Source: CAZYJR01 sp964647905
Lineage (GTDB): Bacteria > Desulfobacterota > DSM-4660 > Desulfatiglandales > HGW-15
Assembly (NCBI GenBank): GCA_964647905.1
Contig: CAZYJR010000003.1
Span: 124,001 to 188,000 of the forward strand
Reading direction: 5' to 3'
Length of the DNA stretch: 64,000 bases
Position 1 is the first letter of the stretch. Each line of letters begins with the position of its first letter. Below the pieces are notes generated by a model that saw nothing but the letters and a program-made list of their open reading frames with translations, was not told the DNA's origin and made no database searches. Positions 58,929-64,000 of this stretch are shown one piece after another. The translations under genes were made by a program, and so were the position numbers.

Positions 58929-61900
58929 TCAGTTGCAAGTCCCGGTGAACCTGACCTCTTGTAGGAAAGCCGTACCCGTCTCCTCTCCCTCTTCCGTGTC
59001 GTAGTGGGCAAAAGCCGTCATAAGCATGTAGACAAAGGTTCCGGAAACACCCTGCCCTGAAATGGCAAGACTCAAGTCCGGTGGATTATCTCCGTAGACG
59101 CCCGGGTCCGGTGCAAAGTGAATCCCGTCCTCGGAAATCACCACGAACTCCCTATGAGACCCCGGGCCGCCCAGATCGTTGAACGTGATCCTGCCGGACA
59201 TGTCGCCGTTTACGAAGCGGTACCCGAGACTGAATTCTCCGGAACCGGCGGGATCGCCCTCGCTCGTCCGGGTCCAGGATCCACTGCAAGAGGACGTATA
59301 ATTTGCATTATTGAGCACATACAGGGCCTCGCTCAGGCCGATTCTATCGTCGCCGTTTACGTCCGCATCAAGATTGACATCCTGCACGGACAATCCTGCG
59401 CTCGCCTGGAGTGCCAGGACCGCGTCCTCGAAGCCCACGCTTCCATTGCCGTTGACATCCCCCCATTCAATAGTAGTCTCTCCGCCGGCGCCGAAGGTGG
59501 TGAAGTGAGGCAGCACCAACCGATACATCGAGTTGATGGAAATGTTGCCCATGTCCTCCTCCGGGTACGCCTCTCTGGACGCGTTCACCCTGTAGCTGTA
59601 GGTTCGCCCCGGCTCCAGGACACCTTCGGGTACTTCATACCGGCTCTCACTCAGGCTCTCCGTGGAATAGATCCGGGTGTTGGCCCCGTTGAAAATGTGT
59701 ACACGGTACCTCGCCGCACCAGGGACATCGTCCCAGTCGATAACCGGCTGTGTGCCTGAGACCGTTGCCCCGTCGACCGGCGAGAGATTCCCCGCCACAG
59801 GAATGGGATCCACCGAGAGGCTGTCCGCGGCCTGGGCCTGGTTCCCGTCCATGTCGGTGACTTTGAAGGTGTAGGTACCTTCCGGGATATCCCTCGGGTC
59901 GCTGAAGTACTCCAGCCCATAATAGGTAGCCCCGCTCCGGGCGGTCCTGTCCGTGAAGAACATGGTCCGCTCCACACCGTTAGGGTCCTCCGCCACGACG
60001 GACTGTATGTTTGCCGGAACCCCGTCTTCATCCTCCACATGGCACTCCAGGAAGAGCATATAGGTATCTTCCCCTGAGCCGGGCTTGACAGTATGGATCA
60101 CGTAGGAGCCCAAATTCCTTGTCTCTATATCCGGGACAGCCTTACCGCCCGTCTTTCGGCCCGGGACAAAGGTAGGCATGGAAAAGAATTCCCCCGGGGC
60201 GGACGAGCCGTTGTCGGCGTTCTGGTCCCAGAACTCCCGCCGGCTGGTGATCCTGTAGCGGTAGAGCTCGCCTTCCTTCAAGAAGCCCGGGCCGAGCTCG
60301 TAGTGGCTCTCCCGGGTGTTCAACGTGTATATACGCTCGTAGTCCTCATTGTAGATCTCCACCCGGTAGAAGGCTACTCCGTCCACGTCCTCCCAATCAA
60401 AATCCACCGCCGTACCGTCAAGCGTAGCTTGAATGCTCCCCTCGGACGGGTACCCGATGGGATCAGAGGTCATCTCCTCCGAGGCTGTGTGGACATGCCC
60501 TTCCCGGTCCTCCACCCGGAAGGTGTAGGTACCCGATTCCGTGGGCTCGAATGAATTGTTGAGGTAGATCCCGCACGTGGAGGTGTTGTAACCGTTCTCG
60601 TCGTCATAGTAGAGCGGCACCACCTTGCCGCTGGGGAGCTCCACGCTGGCGCTCCGTATGTTCTCCGGGACTCCCTGGGCGTCATACACCCTCACCCAGA
60701 AATCCAGCCGCTCCCCGTAAACCGCATCGTTCCAGGTAGTTGCGGCTGAATACAGGAGTTCCACATAAGGATCTTCTGACTCGTCACCTGTATAAAAGAC
60801 AAAGTTGTCATCATTGGAAGACGGGGTCTTGGAGACATTGTCCACATCCAGGGGATTGTGGGCGTCCCTGGCCTCGACACGGTACCGGTACATGCTGTTG
60901 GGCTCCAGGACCCCAGGCGGGATTCTGTATACCGGATCATTACCAGGGTAACCCCTCCACAGCGTCGACTGATTGAACGTATCGTATACCCGAAAGCTAT
61001 ACTGGTTCGCCCCCTCCACCGGGTTCCACGAAAACGTATGAGACGTGCCGTCCAGCTTCAGGTCCATACGGAGGCCGATCCGTTTCATGGGGGACAGCAC
61101 GGGCATGACCATACCCTCCGGGGTATAGGAGGCGGTATGGTCGCCAGCCTGGAAGGTGAGCTTAGAGCCGTCCCAGGAGATGGACGCAGTCACGGTCTGC
61201 CCGGGGGAAACAGACATCAGCTCACCGTGTGCAAGGGGGGGCGAATCCCATGAGACCTGCCCGCAGGCCACCCTGTCCGGCCCCACCCTGTAGACGACTT
61301 TGTCCCGCTTGACCCGGATGCTCGCAAAAACGTCGTCCACCCCGTCATTGTAGAAATAGCCCCCGAGTCTGGCCTTGGGAATATCATCGGAGGCGGCCTC
61401 GGTAACCCCGATATCCGCCTGGAGACTTTCCACCGACCCAGGATCCTTGAGCATGAGGAAGTTGCTGTAGCGGCCCACCGAAGGGCTGCTCTCTATCTTG
61501 ACCTTGCCGTCCTCCAGGGAGACGTCATTCGACCATACCGGCTCCCACTTGCCAGTGTCCAGCTCGCTTATGTCCCCATACCCGTCAAAGTCATCATAGA
61601 GGGCCCCGTTTACGTATACATTGTCAAAGGTGGCAGTGATATACTCCTGCGACGGGTTCAACAGGCTGGGCGTAATCGTTGTCTCATCAGGTGCCGGCAG
61701 CGGATCTACAACAAGGGTGTCCGATCCCGTGCCCGTGTTCCCATCCGGGTCCGTCACCGTAAAAACATACTCCCCTGCGGGCGGCGGCGTTCCGCCATCG
61801 TTCACATACACCGAGTACCATCCCGCATTAGGACCGTCCGAAACGTCATACTGCAAGGACCGCGTCGTGACCCCGTCAGGATACGTGACCGTTACTTGAT

Positions 61901-63371
61901 GAGACGGCCGGTCGCCTTGCGAGCTCACCCCGTCCATATCAACCACCTTGACCGAGCAGACAAGGGCCGTGCCGTAATCCTCGGTATGCCACGTTACGGC
62001 CCCCCAAATATTGTTCAAGTCTACGGCTGGCTTAGTATCGTGGCTCAGGTTGGAGGCCATGGTGAAGCTATGCAATGCGCTCTCCGAGCGGTTTTGCACC
62101 TTGGGCCAATCGCAGTTGTCCAGGGCGAATACCTGCCACTGATAGCTGCCACCCGGTGCCAATACTCCTTGGGGCAGGGTAAACGAAGTCATGCCCTTCA
62201 CCCTGTTCGTAGTGTATAAGCGCTCCCCGTTCGCATCGCGGACTATCAACTGGTAGAAGACATCATCCCCTTCAACGGGGGTCCACGTAAACCGAGGCGT
62301 CTTGCTTGTAACTACCTCTCCCTCGGATGGGGACATTCCCTCTGCTTCCGGGATTGGCAGGACGACATTCTCGGCTTGGTAGTCCCGGTCGATGCCTTCC
62401 AGAAGAGAATTCTTGACCTCCACCTCGAACGTATAAGGGCCCAAAGCAGGGGATCCGGCCTCTTCCAGGAAAAAGAGCCGATGCGCGCCATAGTATTCGA
62501 AGTCAGCCAAGTCATAGAGCAAGGTCCCATCGGGGCCGGTCACACTGATACTCTCTATGTCGCCTGGGAGCGGCCCTGGATAGGATCGATCAATCATTAC
62601 TATGACCTCTGTCTCCCGGCTGCCATCCTCCCTGTGTACGTTTATCACCGAGCCGGTGATCGGCAGGTCGGGGTAGGGGATGCTCACAGAGGATCGATTC
62701 ATCAGAGATGAAGCGTTCACAGGGCTCCCGGTAAACGCCAAGGGTTTGATCTCTATCGCCTCTATCCGGATGCCGTAATCCCTCCCCGGCGCAAAGCTGT
62801 AGAAGCCGTCAAAGTCGAATTGAGCCTCAGGGCCGTACTCCCCATAATCCAGAAGATCCGATTGCTTTATCAGCTCGCGGGAGCTGTCCACTATCCGAAT
62901 CCGATAGTAATCCAGGTCGGGGTCGTCGTTTTTCCAGGAAATGACGGGCTTACCCCCACTTTCCAGGACCTTGATGTCATAGGAAAGAGGCACCTTCCTT
63001 ATACCGGAGGGAGTCGCGGTAGCCGAGATTGATCCGGTATTGTCCTCGAATACGAACGTGAACTCCTCATCTTCAAAACTCTCGGGATCCCGGCCCACAT
63101 CGTCCGAAACCCATGCCTCCAAACCTCCAACAGATCCCCAATTAAACCAACTCATGGAATAATTCCGGCCGCCCCAGGTATAGTACCCGTTGCCATCTCC
63201 ACTTATATTGCCTACATTCATGTAGGCCCGTAATGAATATCCTGGATGCCCCACTGATGCCGAACGGTTGTCCGTAAAAAGCTGCAAGGACTCGAATGTG
63301 GCCCCCATGGCGGGAGCTGCCATCAGCAAGGACACAACACAGACCGTCAAAGTTACGTATTTGGGCTTCAT
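58929..63371 (-). CDS. Giant secreted FN3-like protein with dockerin
   Basis: A 1480-residue exported protein. A signal peptide ends near residue 24 (APAMG). The body is a chain of FN3-like domains, several with the same pattern (FTWTPVEGDDVFYQLIV, FDWEDVDGVAFYRVEIY, IDWDDVPGAARYRVHIF), plus one lectin- or laminin-like domain in the middle (residues 590-720). Near residues 1300-1360 is a full paired dockerin-like module: GDVNGNGSVGFEDAVLALQ, then ADVNGDDRIGLSEALYVLN. A C-terminal beta domain of about 110 residues follows it, so the dockerin is internal. GGGAGG lies 5 bases before the ATG. Its repeats suggest a long adhesive or carbohydrate-binding rod. Confidence 0.78.
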   Translation of the reverse strand: MKPKYVTLTVCVVSLLMAAPAMGATFESLQLFTDNRSASVGHPGYSLRAYMNVGNISGDGNGYYTWGGRNYSMSWFNWGSVGGLEAWVSDDVGRDPESFEDEEFTFVFEDNTGSISATATPSGIRKVPLSYDIKVLESGGKPVISWKNDDPDLDYYRIRIVDSSRELIKQSDLLDYGEYGPEAQFDFDGFYSFAPGRDYGIRIEAIEIKPLAFTGSPVNASSLMNRSSVSIPYPDLPITGSVINVHREDGSRETEVIVMIDRSYPGPLPGDIESISVTGPDGTLLYDLADFEYYGAHRLFFLEEAGSPALGPYTFEVEVKNSLLEGIDRDYQAENVVLPIPEAEGMSPSEGEVVTSKTPRFTWTPVEGDDVFYQLIVRDANGERLYTTNRVKGMTSFTLPQGVLAPGGSYQWQVFALDNCDWPKVQNRSESALHSFTMASNLSHDTKPAVDLNNIWGAVTWHTEDYGTALVCSVKVVDMDGVSSQGDRPSHQVTVTYPDGVTTRSLQYDVSDGPNAGWYSVYVNDGGTPPPAGEYVFTVTDPDGNTGTGSDTLVVDPLPAPDETTITPSLLNPSQEYITATFDNVYVNGALYDDFDGYGDISELDTGKWEPVWSNDVSLEDGKVKIESSPSVGRYSNFLMLKDPGSVESLQADIGVTEAASDDIPKARLGGYFYNDGVDDVFASIRVKRDKVVYRVGPDRVACGQVSWDSPPLAHGELMSVSPGQTVTASISWDGSKLTFQAGDHTASYTPEGMVMPVLSPMKRIGLRMDLKLDGTSHTFSWNPVEGANQYSFRVYDTFNQSTLWRGYPGNDPVYRIPPGVLEPNSMYRYRVEARDAHNPLDVDNVSKTPSSNDDNFVFYTGDESEDPYVELLYSAATTWNDAVYGERLDFWVRVYDAQGVPENIRSASVELPSGKVVPLYYDDENGYNTSTCGIYLNNSFEPTESGTYTFRVEDREGHVHTASEEMTSDPIGYPSEGSIQATLDGTAVDFDWEDVDGVAFYRVEIYNEDYERIYTLNTRESHYELGPGFLKEGELYRYRITSRREFWDQNADNGSSAPGEFFSMPTFVPGRKTGGKAVPDIETRNLGSYVIHTVKPGSGEDTYMLFLECHVEDEDGVPANIQSVVAEDPNGVERTMFFTDRTARSGATYYGLEYFSDPRDIPEGTYTFKVTDMDGNQAQAADSLSVDPIPVAGNLSPVDGATVSGTQPVIDWDDVPGAARYRVHIFNGANTRIYSTESLSESRYEVPEGVLEPGRTYSYRVNASREAYPEEDMGNISINSMYRLVLPHFTTFGAGGETTIEWGDVNGNGSVGFEDAVLALQASAGLSVQDVNLDADVNGDDRIGLSEALYVLNNANYTSSCSGSWTRTSEGDPAGSGEFSLGYRFVNGDMSGRITFNDLGGPGSHREFVVISEDGIHFAPDPGVYGDNPPDLSLAISGQGVSGTFVYMLMTAFAHYDTEEGEETGTAFLQEVRFTGTCN

Positions 63372-63442
63372 AGGGACCTCCCATCAAAAATACTCGTGAA
63401 AACTAGAGGTTAAGAAGGGGAGCAAGAACTGGACAATGCTTC

Positions 63443-64000
63443 TAGTACCGTGTCTCAAAAGTTTCGCTCAGTGTTTTGGCAATTTGAATTCTTGTTGACA
63501 TAGTCAGTTATGCTGCCATTGCCGAGGGTTGCTGGAGGACGGTTTGCACGAAGCGGCTGTGCGCTTCCAAGGCTTTTTTCCTCGCCCTCGGCCTGTCATC
63601 GGCTTCGATAGTGTGCAGGATATAGTCAGATTTCTCCTTCGCAAGAGAGAGCAAATGGGCCCAGTCGGAATTGGGGATGAAGTGCAGGTACTGCTCGGCT
63701 ATATTGGACATGAGAAGCAGCTGTTTCGTCAGGAACGTACTTTCCATCTGATCGGTTTCGATCTCAAGGAGCCTACTAAAACGGCGTACGGATTTTCCAT
63801 GCAGCCCTTGTCCCGTGTAAGACCAGTGAAAGGGGTGGGCGTAGAAGTTGTTCCAGGTATCCACAAAAGAGAGGATCGCTTGGCAGAGCTGAGGGATCGA
63901 GAAGAAATGGCTGTATTTCAGGCACTTGGCCTTTAGGATTCCGAACCATATCTCCACCATGTTCAACCAGGAGGCATGAAAAGGCACGAAATGCACGATG
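63443..64000 (-). mobile_element. IS630-family element, partial
   Basis: The transposase gene end and a likely terminal repeat starting near GTACCGTGTCTC, next to a TA dinucleotide, the usual IS630 target. Only one end is inside the window. Confidence 0.5.
63508..64000 (-). CDS. IS630-family transposase, C-terminal part
   Basis: The C-terminal 163 residues of a DDE transposase. HFVPFHASWLNMVEIWFGIL contains the conserved HASWLNMVE block of IS630 transposases, whose final catalytic Glu is in VEIWF. The rest is a basic helical tail. The frame is open to the window edge, so the start and the first catalytic Asp residues lie outside. It reads toward the giant dockerin gene, which it has not disrupted. 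Confidence 0.88.
   Translation of the reverse strand, partial: IVHFVPFHASWLNMVEIWFGILKAKCLKYSHFFSIPQLCQAILSFVDTWNNFYAHPFHWSYTGQGLHGKSVRRFSRLLEIETDQMESTFLTKQLLLMSNIAEQYLHFIPNSDWAHLLSLAKEKSDYILHTIEADDRPRARKKALEAHSRFVQTVLQQPSAMAA

Noticed and set aside
38787..63371. True cellulosome
   Set aside because: No glycoside hydrolase catalytic domain or cellulose-binding module could be identified, so only a cohesin-dockerin-like assembly is claimed.

Overview
The window is GC-rich bacterial DNA with compact, strongly strand-biased operons. The deltaproteobacterial-style chemotaxis cluster (CheX, CheD, HDOD, CheZ-like), the 7TM-type sensor kinase with a sigma54 response regulator, an outer-membrane barrel, a lipoprotein and UPF0182 point to a Gram-negative bacterium. 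The best guess is the Desulfobacterota (old Deltaproteobacteria). This is inference from gene content; there is no rRNA or other phylogenetic marker in the window. A 100-base run of N at 10947-11046 shows that it comes from a draft assembly.

Layout. (1) 66-716: a Doc/Fic-type toxin with an AbrB-type antitoxin. (2) 834-8830, minus strand: a chemotaxis cluster with cheB, a CheX-like phosphatase, a CheY-like receiver, an HDOD protein, cheD, cheA, cheY, a long CheZ-like phosphatase and a second cheD. It has no MCP, CheW or CheR. (3) 9155-21562: nadE and ilvD on the plus strand. Facing them on the minus strand are a radical SAM protein with a sigma54 promoter, the NtrC-type regulator and sensor kinase that probably control it, and an ilvB-ilvN-ilvC operon preceded by a classic attenuator (a leader peptide rich in Leu, Ile and Val plus a terminator). 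(4) 21660-26918: a UPF0182 membrane protein, then a ferritin-like protein and a DUF4143-type ATPase bounded by a short direct repeat, then a SIMPL-domain protein. (5) 27365-30643: a large secreted protein with a dockerin-like motif. (6) 30724-32084: a HigB/HigA-like toxin-antitoxin pair and a decayed second copy of the ferritin/ATPase segment. (7) 31964-38410, minus strand: a CsgG-like lipoprotein, an ECF-like sigma factor, a zinc-finger anti-sigma protein, and a multidomain fusion of nucleotidyl cyclase, CHAT protease, membrane helix, TPR and CsgG-like domain. (8) 38431-63371, minus strand: about 25 kb of very large secreted proteins and an outer-membrane barrel. (9) 63443-64000: the end of an IS630-family element that runs off the window.

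The most notable content is the secretome of regions 5 and 8. Six secreted proteins carry dockerin-like paired EF-hand motifs (DVNGDGRIGLAEA type). Two others begin with domains that read as cohesins. One of these cohesin-like proteins ends in a GCFIST motif, a hydrophobic helix and a basic tail, resembling a C-terminal surface-anchoring signal. The cargo domains include Asp-box repeats, LamG, a chitobiase-C-like module, a clan CD cysteine peptidase, FN3-like and CnaB-like repeats. Together with the FadL-like barrel and a stand-alone STN-domain protein, this looks like a cohesin-dockerin cell-surface assembly without cellulases. The second notable locus is the cyclase-CHAT operon with its own sigma/anti-sigma pair.
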